In this document: in pieces, positions 9,950 through 17,897 of the stretch
Position numbering within the stretch: position 1 is the first letter of the stretch
Layout of the letters: each line of letters begins with the position of its first letter
Translations under genes and position numbers: made by a program
Source of the DNA: DTU015 sp964406505
GTDB taxonomy: Bacteria; Bacillota; Sulfobacillia; Fermentithermobacillales; Fermentithermobacillaceae
Assembly: GCA_964406505.1 (NCBI GenBank)
Contig: CAYORX010000003.1
Location: 62,001-126,000, forward strand
Direction of reading: 5' to 3'
DNA length: 64,000 nucleotides
The notes under the pieces: model-generated
Told to the model about the DNA's origin: nothing
The model's input: the letters and a program-made list of their open reading frames with translations, nothing else
The model's database searches: none

Positions 9950-11005
9950 CTAAAGTCCCTGAAATTGAGCTAAAAAACGTTTGTCGTTACCATAAAAAAG
10001 CCGTATATCATCTACTTGGTATTTGAGCATAGCCAATCTTTCTAATCCAAAGCCAAACGCAAACCCTGTTACACAAGCGGGATCGTATCCACCATTGATA
10101 AGCACTTGGGGGTGAACCATACCTGCGCCTGCTACTTCTAAATATCCGGTTCCACCGCATATAGAACAATTGCCGTCTTTACAGAACATGCAAGATATAT
10201 CTATTTCACACGAGGGTTCTGTAAAAGGAAAATAGCTTGGTCGTAAACGTACTGATACTTCCTGGTCAAAAAACTTTTTGAGAAAGATTGAAATAACCCC
10301 TCGTAGTTGTTTAAAAGTAACATCTGTATCGACAGCTAACCCTTCGACTTGATGAAATACTGGGTAATGGGATGCATCAGTAGGATCTCTTCGATACACG
10401 CGTCCAGGAACGATAAAACGAACCGGAAGTTTGCCTTTTAACGATAGCATACCGCGTATTTGGCCCGGAGAAGTATGTGTTCTTAATAAAGTGTTTTGGC
10501 TTAGATAAAAACTTTCTTGCATGTCCCTAGCAGGATGGCCAGGTAATATATTCAATTTTACGAAATTCATGTCATCGGTTTCGGCTTCCCGACTTTCGTA
10601 AACTTCAAATCCCAATCCTGAGAAAATAGAAGTTACTTTTCTCATAGCTAACGTAAGCGGGTGAAGTCCACCAACTGTTATGATTTCGCCAGGTAAAGTT
10701 ACATCAATTATGTCCTTCCGAAGCTTATCTTCAAGTTCCAGCCTTTCTAACTCATCTTTTTTTTCTGACAATGCGTTTACAACTTTGTTACGCAACGCAT
10801 TTACTGCAGAGCCAAATTTAGGTCTTTGTTCAGGTTTAAGATTACCGATATGCTTTAGCAGCATAGAAATTGTTCCTTTTCTGCCAAGGTATTTGATATG
10901 AAGAGCGCTGAGCTCGTCATTGTGGGACACTTTAGCGATTTCATCAATAAATTTAGATTCTATCTTTGATAAGTTGTGTTTCATTTGCAAGCGCACAATC
11001 GTCAC
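9950..11005 (-). CDS. pheS: Phenylalanyl-tRNA synthetase alpha subunit
   Basis: A 351-residue catalytic subunit. The N-terminal coiled-coil arm is at about 8-95 and the class II core at about 110-350. Motifs: HPARDMQESFYL, HTSPGQIRGML, HQVEGLAVD, and the motif 3 region GFGLERLAMLKY. A Cys cluster (CMFCKDGNCSICGG) is typical of many bacterial PheS. The GTG at 11005 has a GGGAGGG only about 20 nt upstream, and the in-frame ATG at 10984 has no site, so the exact start is uncertain. It is expressed from its own promoter inside the end of the upstream methyltransferase gene and regulated by a T-box. Confidence 0.96.
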   Translation of the reverse strand: MTIVRLQMKHNLSKIESKFIDEIAKVSHNDELSALHIKYLGRKGTISMLLKHIGNLKPEQRPKFGSAVNALRNKVVNALSEKKDELERLELEDKLRKDIIDVTLPGEIITVGGLHPLTLAMRKVTSIFSGLGFEVYESREAETDDMNFVKLNILPGHPARDMQESFYLSQNTLLRTHTSPGQIRGMLSLKGKLPVRFIVPGRVYRRDPTDASHYPVFHQVEGLAVDTDVTFKQLRGVISIFLKKFFDQEVSVRLRPSYFPFTEPSCEIDISCMFCKDGNCSICGGTGYLEVAGAGMVHPQVLINGGYDPACVTGFAFGFGLERLAMLKYQVDDIRLFYGNDKRFLAQFQGL

Positions 11006-11040
11006 TACGTAGTCGCGCGCCGTTTACCCTCCCTTACGGC

Positions 11041-11074
11041 AATAAAAAAGCTTCCATCCATATCGGACGAAAGC
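11041..11074 (-). terminator. T-box terminator hairpin of pheST
   Basis: The minus strand gives a stem of GCTTTCGTCC pairing with GGATGGAAGC around a short loop, followed by a run of six T. It is the terminator alternative to the antiterminator immediately upstream. Confidence 0.9.
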
Positions 11075-11280
11075 ATATTGCTTCCGCGGTACCACCGTAA
11101 TTGGCCACATGGGACCCGCTTTCCTCCTTCATAACGTGAAGGCACGTCAGGCTTACTTGGCAGTTTCGGCCTGAAGGCTCGTGAGCGAATTCAATCAGAT
11201 TTCATGTGCAGAAAACTCTCAGCTATGATGTTTCCTTCTCTGTACACACCACTGACCCATGTTCTCCTTCATCGCCACAC
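11041..11280 (-). promoter_or_regulatory. T-box leader (tRNA-Phe sensing) of pheST
   Basis: The T-box core reads GGTGGTACCGCGG on the minus strand (11083-11095) and would pair with the free CCA end of uncharged tRNA. It is followed by the terminator. Stem I features are visible upstream (AGAGAAGGAAAC, then GCTGAGAG). A candidate specifier UUC (Phe) lies at 11187-11189 on the 3' side of the basal stem; this placement is inferred from the gene downstream and partial pairing. Two short ORFs covering the region on the plus strand are not genes. Confidence 0.9.
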
Positions 11281-11456
11281 AATATACTGCCGGATTCATT
11301 TGCTTTATCGAATTTTATAGCCCTGCTCCCCATCATCGTGACGAGAGTAATGGCGGTAAAGCAGGTAAGCAATTACCGATCCGGTCATTTCAAAAATTGA
11401 CCAAAACATGTCTGCGATATCCGCGACTCATCCCCCGCTTCCTCATTCTTTCGGCT
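11281..11456 (-). other. 5' extension of the pheST leader
   Basis: About 175 nt separate the predicted transcription start from the beginning of T-box Stem I. The stretch contains short hairpins, for example GGTCA pairing with TGACC around 11380-11400, and no credible coding frame. Its role is unknown. Confidence 0.4.
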
Positions 11457-11484
11457 ATTATATCATGAGCGCAGTCTACCTCAA
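11457..11484 (-). promoter_or_regulatory. Sigma-A-type promoter of pheST
   Basis: On the minus strand TTGAGG (11479-11484), a 16-bp spacer, then TATAAT (11457-11462). The -35 box overlaps the stop codon of the upstream methyltransferase gene. Confidence 0.7.
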
Positions 11485-12290
11485 ACTTGACTTTGTTTTG
11501 TTCGCTGTCTTACCACTTCATATGACAGCACGCTACATGCCATGGCAACGTTTAAAGATTCAGTCTTACCCGGCATTGGTATAGTTACCCAATCACCGGG
11601 TAAGTTCATAATCGTGGGACTTAATCCTCTGGCTTCGTTACCCACAACCAAAGCGCATGGCAGATTAAAATTTGTTTTCCAAGGTGCTGCACCACCTTTT
11701 GGCACAGCTTTATATAGAGATTTACCAGAGTTAAGAAATTCTTCAAGCAATCTAATGCAATCTCTATGAAAAATAGTTTGAACGTTGAAAATCGCACCTG
11801 CAGATGCTCTTATGGCTTTTGGCGAATAGGGATCTGCACTTTCACCGCAAAATACAACCCGATCTGCTCCGACCGAAGCACCGGTTCTAATCAGTGTTCC
11901 AACATTGCCGGGGTCTTGAATATCAGCCCCAACGATTTCCAAAGCATTATCCCATAAACCTTTTGGGGTAGTTTTCAAAAATGAAAAAGGCAGTTTTATT
12001 AACCCCATAATCCCTTGCGCTTGCTTAGTATGTGATATTTTGCCGTAAAAACTTTCGGATACTTCAAAAACTTTCAAGCGTTTGGGATACCCATCCAAAG
12101 TTTGGCGAAAAACATCGCCTTTTTCAGAGGTATTGAACTCTTTGGTCACCACAATAATCTGCAAATCAACCCCAGCTTCTATTGCAGATAACACAGCAGG
12201 CGGGCTTTCAACTATAGTTAGTCCAGCCCGATCTCTGCTTCTTTTATATGATAATCTGTTGATTAAACGCCACGGCACTTCGTAATACAC
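11481..12290 (-). CDS. TrmH/SpoU-family RNA 2'-O-methyltransferase (YsgA-like)
   Basis: A 269-residue SPOUT methyltransferase using S-adenosylmethionine. The N-terminal substrate-binding domain (about 15-100) starts KRSRDRAGLTIVESPP. The C-terminal knotted domain (about 115-265) has the three SpoU motifs: ADIQDPGNVGTLIRTG, VVGNEARGLS, and IPMPGKTESLNVAMA. Its position between rplT and pheS matches ysgA of Bacillus; the exact rRNA or tRNA site is unknown. The start is GTG 12290, with AGGA about 8 nt upstream. It lies 36 nt after rplT and is probably read through from the infC promoter. Confidence 0.9.
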   Translation of the reverse strand: MYYEVPWRLINRLSYKRSRDRAGLTIVESPPAVLSAIEAGVDLQIIVVTKEFNTSEKGDVFRQTLDGYPKRLKVFEVSESFYGKISHTKQAQGIMGLIKLPFSFLKTTPKGLWDNALEIVGADIQDPGNVGTLIRTGASVGADRVVFCGESADPYSPKAIRASAGAIFNVQTIFHRDCIRLLEEFLNSGKSLYKAVPKGGAAPWKTNFNLPCALVVGNEARGLSPTIMNLPGDWVTIPMPGKTESLNVAMACSVLSYEVVRQRTKQSQV

Positions 12291-12325
12291 TATTTTCCTA
12301 CTTTCAAGCGGTTTCTCTTAAAAGA

Positions 12326-12700
12326 TCAATTCACGGAGTTAGCACAATCAAGTTGATTCTTGGCCACGTTCACCAATTCTGAGAAGCCTTCCGAGTCTGA
12401 TACCGCAAGTTCCGCCAGCATCTTACGATTAATATCTACCCCGGCTTTTTTTAGTCCGTTTATAAATCTGTTGTATGTTAGCCCATTCTGACGTGCAGCT
12501 GCGTTAATACGAGCTATCCAAAGTTTTCTGAATTCCCGTTTTCTTTGCCGCCTATGAATACGAGCATAATTAAGGGATTTCATAACAGCCGCGTTAGCTA
12601 TTTTGAAAGATGTAGAACGCTTCCCATAATATCCTTTCGTCAGTTTTAAAATTTTTTTGTGTCTTCTTCTTTTAACCACAGACGACTTTACGCGAGACAT
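12326..12700 (-). CDS. rplT: 50S ribosomal protein L20
   Basis: A 124-residue basic protein needed for early 50S assembly, and the autogenous repressor of its operon in Bacillus and E. coli. The sequence shows the conserved HKKILKLTKGYYGKRS and RRQRKREFRKLWIARINAA segments and full length. ATG 12700 is preferred over the adjacent GTG 12703 because MSRVKSS is the conserved start and GAGGG sits 9 nt upstream. It is the third gene of infC-rpmI-rplT. Confidence 0.98.
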   Translation of the reverse strand: MSRVKSSVVKRRRHKKILKLTKGYYGKRSTSFKIANAAVMKSLNYARIHRRQRKREFRKLWIARINAAARQNGLTYNRFINGLKKAGVDINRKMLAELAVSDSEGFSELVNVAKNQLDCANSVN

Positions 12701-12766
12701 CACTTACAACCCTCTTTCTTAACCATTCACAACGAAACTTAAATTCAGTTCTTAGGCTCGTATCGT

Positions 12767-12982
12767 TTACTTATACGGAAGTAAAGACTCAATGTACTTT
12801 GCTTGAGCCTTGGTAACGCCAGTACTCTGTCTCAGCCTTCTACGTCGAGCATGCCCTTTATGGACAAATTTGTGTGTGGCACCCGAACGGAATCTGCGAA
12901 TTTTCCCGGTTCCGGTTATAAACAAACGTTTCTTTGCTCCGCTATGAGTTTTCATCTTAATCTTCTTTGGTTTTTTAGCCAC
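12767..12982 (-). CDS. rpmI: 50S ribosomal protein L35
   Basis: A 71-residue protein of the large subunit with the typical KMKTHSGAKKRLFITGTGKI start and HARRRRLRQSTGVT middle. It is slightly longer than the usual 64-66 residues because of a C-terminal ESLLPYK tail. The start is GTG 12982 with AAAGGAAA upstream. It lies between infC and rplT, in the usual operon order. Confidence 0.98.
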   Translation of the reverse strand: MAKKPKKIKMKTHSGAKKRLFITGTGKIRRFRSGATHKFVHKGHARRRRLRQSTGVTKAQAKYIESLLPYK

Positions 12983-13054
12983 TTAACGATTTCCTTTCTG
13001 CTATGTTGTTCAGTAGCTTTCCCAAAACATCGTTTCGTTTTAATAAGCCACGCC

Positions 13055-13585
13055 TTATCCTCTATTGCTACTAGGTGCATCTTTTGGTTTGGGTGCAAGA
13101 AACATGGTCATGTTTCTCCCTTCCATCCTAGGAGCCCTTTCAACGTTACAAATATCTTTCACGGTGCCTAAAAGTCGCTCTAAGACCTTCTGGCCCAGAT
13201 GCACGTGTGCGAGTTCCCGGCCTCTGAACATAATAGTTGCTTTGACCTTGTCGCCATTTTCTAAAAATCGCTTACAAGCTCTAGCCTTCACATTAAAGTC
13301 ATGCTCTTCTATCCCAGGCCGCATTTTGACTTCTTTCACATCTTGAATTTTTTGTCTTCTCCTGGCTTCCTTCTGTCTTTTAGATTGCTCGTATTTCCAT
13401 TTGTTGTAATCCATGATTTTACATACTGGGGGCCTAGCTTTGGGAGCAACCTCAACCAAATCAAGTTCTCGTTCGCGCGCTATATTTAAAGCTTCATAAG
13501 TCGGATGTATACCTAACTGGGCCCCATCAGGCGCTATAAGCCTAACATCTCTAGCCCGAATTTGTTCGTTAACTCTTTGACTCAT
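13055..13585 (-). CDS. infC: Translation initiation factor IF-3
   Basis: A 176-residue factor that binds the 30S subunit and checks start-codon selection. The N-domain (about 1-75) has RVNEQIRARDVRLI and KARPPVCKIMDY; the C-domain (about 85-170) has EVKMRPGIEEHDFNVKAR. In many bacteria infC uses a non-canonical start for autoregulation; here ATG 13585 follows GGGGGTGAAG with about 14 nt spacing. It is first in infC-rpmI-rplT, behind a structured leader. Confidence 0.98.
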   Translation of the reverse strand: MSQRVNEQIRARDVRLIAPDGAQLGIHPTYEALNIARERELDLVEVAPKARPPVCKIMDYNKWKYEQSKRQKEARRRQKIQDVKEVKMRPGIEEHDFNVKARACKRFLENGDKVKATIMFRGRELAHVHLGQKVLERLLGTVKDICNVERAPRMEGRNMTMFLAPKPKDAPSSNRG

Positions 13586-13758
13586 TTGAGTTATTAAACT
13601 TCACCCCCTTTTGCTAAAATTAAATACGGGCAGGTATATTTCCCACCCGCCCGTATTTTCATCTACTATGCAGCGTTTTAGCGCTGCCGGCGAAACAAAA
13701 CCTTACTAGTTATGGCACTGTAAGGTGAGAAGCGGATGGCTTCTTCTTTGCGCCAAAA
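13586..13758 (-). promoter_or_regulatory. infC operon leader, candidate L20-type attenuator
   Basis: An untranslated leader of about 170 nt with three hairpins on the minus strand: CCTTAC pairing with GTAAGG (13705-13730 region), a CAGCG/CGCTG hairpin (13670-13690), and the strong terminator-like hairpin at 13622-13659. In Bacillus, L20 binds this leader and promotes termination. Assignment to that class is by position and architecture, not by alignment. Confidence 0.6.
13622..13659 (-). terminator. Attenuator hairpin before infC
   Basis: A stem of about 14 bp: AAATACGGGCGGGT pairs with ACCTGCCCGTATTT, with one G-T pair, followed by TTTAATTTT. It lies between the promoter and infC, so it should act as a conditional terminator. 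Confidence 0.8.
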
Positions 13759-13787
13759 AGTATATCATATTAAAGGTATATATGTCA
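13759..13787 (-). promoter_or_regulatory. Promoter of infC-rpmI-rplT
   Basis: Minus strand TGACAT (13782-13787), 17-bp spacer, TATACT (13759-13764). It lies just downstream of the thrS stop codon. Confidence 0.6.
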
Positions 13788-13807
13788 CGTGTTATGGGTA
13801 ACTGGCC

Positions 13808-15784
13808 TTAGTTGTTCCCAAAAACTGATTCGAGAGACTTTGAATCAATTTCCGTTTGAATTTTGGCTTTGAAAGACTCTAATTCCATGACTCCCAAATC
13901 TCCTGATTTCCTGTGCCGGACCGAAATGTTACGAGATCGTTTCTCTTTGTCGCCAACAACCAGCATGTAGGGTATTTTTTCTAGCTGCGCTTGTCTTATT
14001 TTGTAACCCACTTTTTCGGACCCTAAATCAATTTCGGACCTGAACCCCCGTTGTTTGAAATATTCATTAATTTCTTCAGCGTAGTCACTTTGTTTGTCTG
14101 AAATAGGGATTACTTTCATTTGGACTGGTGCTAACCACATTGGGAAAGCACCTGCATAATGCTCAATTAATCCACCTATAAAACGTTCCATGGCTCCAAG
14201 TACGGTGCGATGAATCATTACAGGTCTATGTTTGTTTCCATCTTCTCCAATGTAGTGTAGATCAAACCGCTCAGGCAAATTAAAATCGACTTGAATGGTA
14301 GGTCCTTGCCAATGCCTACCCATAGCGTCTTTGATGGATATGTCAATAGCTGGGCCATAAAATTTTGCTTCTCCTACATCCACCTGATACTCTAAGTTTT
14401 GGGATATGAGGGCTTCTTCTAAGGCACCTTCAGCTTGTTCCCAAACATGATCATCGCCAATATATTCTGATTTGTTTTCCGGATCGCGTACTGATAACAT
14501 GTAATAATATTCTTCATAGCCAAAAGTAGCTAACATAAAATTCGCTAAATTTAACACTTCAGTTAGTTGTTGTGTTAACTGATCAGGCCTACAGAAAATA
14601 TGAGCATCATCTTGAGTAAATCCTCTAACCCTAAGCATGCCGTGAAGCACTCCAGAACGTTCATATCTATATACCGTACCAAGTTCTCCATATCGTATAG
14701 GTAGATCTCTATAACTCCTTGTCTTATCTTTGTATATCAATATATGAAAGGGACAATTCATAGGCTTAAGGATATATTGGGTATCGTCAATTTCCATAGG
14801 GCTATACATGTCGTCTTTGTACCAATCCCAGTGCCCCGAAACTTTCCACATCTCGGATTTTGCAATATGCGGCGTGTAAATTAAATCATAACCGCGTTTC
14901 CGATGTTCCTCTTTCCAAAAATTCTCAATGATTTCCCGAATTAAAGAACCTTTCGGATGCCAATAAACTAATCCCGGTCCTCCATCTTCTTCAATGCTAA
15001 ACAAAGACAATTCCCTACCGAGCTTCCTGTGATCTCTACGTTTGATTTCTTCAAGTTTTGCCAAATGTTTTTGTAAGTCTTGCTGGTTCATAAATGCAGT
15101 ACCATAAATCCTTTGAAGCATAGGTCGGTTTTCGTCACCTCGCCAATATGCTCCAGCAATGCTCAACAATTTAAATGCTTTCAAGTAGCCTGTATGAGGC
15201 ACATGCGGACCTGCACATAAATCTGAAAATTCCCCCTGAGAGTAAACAGTTATCTGTTCATCCTCCGGAAGTTCGTTTATCATTTCGATTTTGTAATCTT
15301 CATGTGCGTTTGCAAAGAACTGTAATGCATCGTGCCTAGACATGACTTTGCAAGTTATAGGTAAACTCTGCTTAACTATACGTTTCATTTCCGCTTCGAT
15401 TTTTTCAAAATCTTCCGGTGTAAACCTATGAGCAGTGTCAAAATCGTAATAGAAACCGTCTTCAATAGGCGGCCCTATTCCTAAACGAGTATCTGGATAT
15501 AGTCGTTTTACGGCTTGAGCAAGGATATGGGAAGCGGTATGCCTTAGTGTTTCTCTTGCAGTTTCATGTTCGAATCCCAATGTTTCAATACTATAATCTT
15601 TGTCAAGCTTTTGTCTTAACTCAAATACTTTTGGATGTTTTTCATCAGATGCCTTTACGAGAAGCACATCATTTTTCCACCCAAAAGCCTTTTTGACATC
15701 TAAAAACGTGTCACCGCTACTAAAACTCCGCATTTTGTCTTTCCACTTGACAATATATTCTTCACACTTCGAAAAATCATTCAT
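13808..15784 (-). CDS. thrS: Threonyl-tRNA synthetase
   Basis: A 658-residue class II synthetase. The TGS domain is at about 15-75. The SAD editing domain (HTASHILAQAVKR, about 85-240) and the catalytic core (about 260-560, with PMNCPFHILIYK carrying a zinc-ligand Cys) follow, then the anticodon-binding domain (about 560-658). The open frame extends to 15994, but those 70 extra codons are the T-box leader. ATG 15784 has AAGGAGTGAAG upstream and gives the usual length. It is expressed from its own promoter and T-box. Confidence 0.97.
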   Translation of the reverse strand: MNDFSKCEEYIVKWKDKMRSFSSGDTFLDVKKAFGWKNDVLLVKASDEKHPKVFELRQKLDKDYSIETLGFEHETARETLRHTASHILAQAVKRLYPDTRLGIGPPIEDGFYYDFDTAHRFTPEDFEKIEAEMKRIVKQSLPITCKVMSRHDALQFFANAHEDYKIEMINELPEDEQITVYSQGEFSDLCAGPHVPHTGYLKAFKLLSIAGAYWRGDENRPMLQRIYGTAFMNQQDLQKHLAKLEEIKRRDHRKLGRELSLFSIEEDGGPGLVYWHPKGSLIREIIENFWKEEHRKRGYDLIYTPHIAKSEMWKVSGHWDWYKDDMYSPMEIDDTQYILKPMNCPFHILIYKDKTRSYRDLPIRYGELGTVYRYERSGVLHGMLRVRGFTQDDAHIFCRPDQLTQQLTEVLNLANFMLATFGYEEYYYMLSVRDPENKSEYIGDDHVWEQAEGALEEALISQNLEYQVDVGEAKFYGPAIDISIKDAMGRHWQGPTIQVDFNLPERFDLHYIGEDGNKHRPVMIHRTVLGAMERFIGGLIEHYAGAFPMWLAPVQMKVIPISDKQSDYAEEINEYFKQRGFRSEIDLGSEKVGYKIRQAQLEKIPYMLVVGDKEKRSRNISVRHRKSGDLGVMELESFKAKIQTEIDSKSLESVFGNN

Positions 15785-15819
15785 TTGCTTCACTCCTTCA
15801 ATCATTCTAATAGAAACTA

Positions 15820-15847
15820 AAGCCCCGCCCACAAAGGGGCGAGGCTT
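15820..15847 (-). terminator. T-box terminator hairpin of thrS
   Basis: On the minus strand AAGCCTCGCCCC pairs with GGGCGGGGCTTT, followed by AGTTT. It is mutually exclusive with the T-box antiterminator at 15848-15865. Confidence 0.85.
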
Positions 15848-16100
15848 GAATTCGCGGTTCCACCCTGATTCAGCAGTGTTATCTTTGTACAGAATAGTAA
15901 CTGACTGACTAAGATAATTTGCTCTTAAAGGATTGTAACGCATCCCTGCGTAAATGTTATCGCTAATATTTAGCGCTTCCATAAAGAACTCCAAGGTGGT
16001 CTTCTTTTAGTTTCCTTCCAGGCGGTTTCCAGCCACTGACTGCCATTCTCTACGGGTGAAAACTAAAATACTCTCCTGTTCATCGTTCGCAAAATATATG
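15820..16100 (-). promoter_or_regulatory. T-box leader (tRNA-Thr sensing) of thrS
   Basis: The core GGGTGGAACCGCGAATTC (15848-15864) is the T-box antiterminator sequence. Stem I is clear upstream: GATGAACAGGAGAGTA, AGAGAATGGCAG and GGAAACTAAAAG. The specifier region reads ACCACC (15995-16000), giving two consecutive Thr ACC codons. An open reading frame continuous with thrS crosses this leader and should not be annotated as protein. Confidence 0.93.
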
Positions 16101-16109
16101 CTTGGGGAA

Positions 16110-16138
16110 ATTATATACTACACTATTGTGTAGATCAA
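16110..16138 (-). promoter_or_regulatory. Sigma-A-type promoter of thrS
   Basis: Minus strand TTGATC (16133-16138), 17-bp spacer, TATAAT (16110-16115), about 10-20 nt before T-box Stem I. Confidence 0.8.
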
Positions 16139-16158
16139 GTTAGGCTTGTAAGAGCTTT

Positions 16159-17109
16159 TTAGGGATCGTCCTTTAAATCACAATCAGTGCATACCTCAAT
16201 ATTATTTTGAAATAAATCATGTAACAAATCAAAGCAGGCTGAATTTTCAGTATTTCCATGCCATATAATTCGCTTGGGTGCCAAAGTAATGATTGCACTT
16301 ACTACTATGTCATCAATATCAAGTCCTGAACTATTTGTATCAAGAGTTGAATAAGCGTTAAAATTTTCTTCTATTGGTTCTAACATGGAGTTAAGGATTT
16401 CATATTGATTATCTGAAACTCTGTAGACATTAATCAAAATTTCCGAATGCTTTTGCTGCTGCATAAAATGCCTTAACATATCTAAAAATTCTCCGTCCTC
16501 CCTGTTCGTTAAGTGTTCCTTAACCGTGTCTTCCACAAAGGCAAAGATTTTTTCAAGATATTCTTTTAAGCGAAATGTGATAAAACCTTCTATGATAATT
16601 CTGTTTTCTTGTTCAAGGTAGTCTGCGAGTTTAGCCCATACTTCTTTTTTTCTTTGGCTGCGCAAACTGTTACCTAATTTGCCTTTATAGATACTAGGTC
16701 CGTCATTATTTAGCGCTTGAAGCGCTTTTCGCTTTAACGTTTTCCTATTTCGTTCCGACAAATAACCATAGTTAGTATCGATAAGCTTCACTACTAAGAA
16801 TTGTTCGTATTCATTAACGATGATCTCGGAAAGTCCATCAGCTAATGAACTTTTTATTACACGTTGCACCCATCCGTACGAATTCACATAAACGGCGTTT
16901 ACCGGTCGACAATAGAGAATTAAGCAATCATTTGCCGGATATTCCCTAACATTTACTTTAACCCCGATTTTTAACCACTTATCAATTTCCTTATGAACAA
17001 AATCTCGTATAGAGTCTAAAGCACGAACTGAAGAAACCGAAAAAATATTCAGAGTGTGCCACCTCCAAATGTAGTATGTCTTGCACAAACACAAGGAAAT
17101 TCTAGCCAT
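16159..17109 (-). CDS. ytxC: YtxC-like sporulation protein
   Basis: A protein of up to 316 residues, mostly soluble, matching the YtxC family in layout: a variable N-terminal half, then EGFITFRLKEYLEKI (about 175-190) and an ITLAPKRIIWHG segment near the C-terminus. In Bacillus ytxC lies directly upstream of thrS, as here, which supports the call. The role is unknown beyond association with sporulation. The ATG at 17109 has GGAG only 1 nt away. The best Shine-Dalgarno, GGAGGT (17061-17066), lies inside the frame and points to a CTG at 17052, which would give a protein starting MNIFSVSS. The start is therefore uncertain. Confidence 0.8.
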   Translation of the reverse strand: MARISLCLCKTYYIWRWHTLNIFSVSSVRALDSIRDFVHKEIDKWLKIGVKVNVREYPANDCLILYCRPVNAVYVNSYGWVQRVIKSSLADGLSEIIVNEYEQFLVVKLIDTNYGYLSERNRKTLKRKALQALNNDGPSIYKGKLGNSLRSQRKKEVWAKLADYLEQENRIIIEGFITFRLKEYLEKIFAFVEDTVKEHLTNREDGEFLDMLRHFMQQQKHSEILINVYRVSDNQYEILNSMLEPIEENFNAYSTLDTNSSGLDIDDIVVSAIITLAPKRIIWHGNTENSACFDLLHDLFQNNIEVCTDCDLKDDP

Positions 17110-17297
17110 ACTCCGTCTTACGATAGGCGAAACCGATATGCAATAGGATAAATCAAGCTGTTACTTTTTTTATTGGATATATTTTTCCGAATCTAAGAAA
17201 ATTAGGCATTCAGTTTTTTGTAAATTTCACCTAAACTAACATATCAGATATTAAGGAGGGATAATTAGGCTAATTAATAGACTTGCAAAACAAAATA

Positions 17298-17326
17298 TTG
17301 ACTACGTTTCATAAACAAGATACTAT
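17298..17326 (+). promoter_or_regulatory. Promoter of the DUF134-mrp-nifX-like operon
   Basis: TTGACT (17298-17303), 17-bp spacer, TACTAT (17321-17326), about 60 nt upstream of the DUF134 gene. The rest of the 17110-17388 spacer holds an unexplained AAGGAGGG (17253-17260) with no start codon behind it. Confidence 0.7.
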
Positions 17327-17388
17327 CTTACCGATATATGCCCAAAACTTAGCATTGTAAAGACAAATTTTAAAATGGAGGGTAAAAT

Positions 17389-17880
17389 ATGCCAAGGCCG
17401 ACAAAACCTAGGTGGGTAGAATTCGTGCCGTGTGTTACTTATTTTAAACCCGCTGGAGTGCCCATGTCCGAACTATCCGAAGTAACCTTAGGGGTCGATG
17501 AAGCCGAAGCTATTCGTCTTAAGGATTATATTGGCCTTGAACAAGAGCAGTGTGCGATGCGTATGAATTTGGCTCAAAGCACCTTTCAAAGGATACTCAC
17601 AGGGGCACGAACCAAAGTAGCGAAAGCTTTGGTGGACGGAAGGGCACTCAAAATTGAGGGGGGAAACTATTTGGTTTCTCCGTTTGCATTTGAATGCTTA
17701 ACTTGTGGTTGTGAATGGGCTAGCGATGACAAAACCAGTTTTAACGAAGTGACCTGCCCTGAGTGCGGCGGCCTAGATATTGAATCGTTTCGTAAAGTAC
17801 CCGTAGGAGAAAAATTTAAAGGATATGCTTCAGGTCCACGACGAAATCGAGGTAGAATGCGACAAAGACGTCGCACTTAA
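17389..17880 (+). CDS. DUF134 DNA-binding protein
   Basis: A 163-residue protein. The DUF134 domain (about 1-95) starts MPRPTKPRWVEFVPCVTYFKP and contains a sigma-factor-like helix-turn-helix: DEAEAIRLKDYIGLEQEQCAMRM, then STFQRILTGARTKVAKAL. A C-terminal extension has a CxC...CxxC zinc-ribbon-like cluster (CLTCGCEW, CPECGG) and a basic tail. DUF134 proteins are usually next to NifX/NifB-like metallocofactor proteins and Mrp ATPases, as here, and probably regulate them. ATG 17389 follows GGAGGG. Confidence 0.88.
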   Translation: MPRPTKPRWVEFVPCVTYFKPAGVPMSELSEVTLGVDEAEAIRLKDYIGLEQEQCAMRMNLAQSTFQRILTGARTKVAKALVDGRALKIEGGNYLVSPFAFECLTCGCEWASDDKTSFNEVTCPECGGLDIESFRKVPVGEKFKGYASGPRRNRGRMRQRRRT

Positions 17881-17897
17881 AATAGGAGATGAAATGC

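Noticed and set aside
11206..11468. Two overlapping plus-strand frames
   Set aside because: They lie antisense to the pheST T-box leader, which explains the conserved sequence.
17889..17897. Earlier ATG for the Mrp-family gene
   Set aside because: Overlaps the AGGAG binding site; ATG 17898 has correct spacing.
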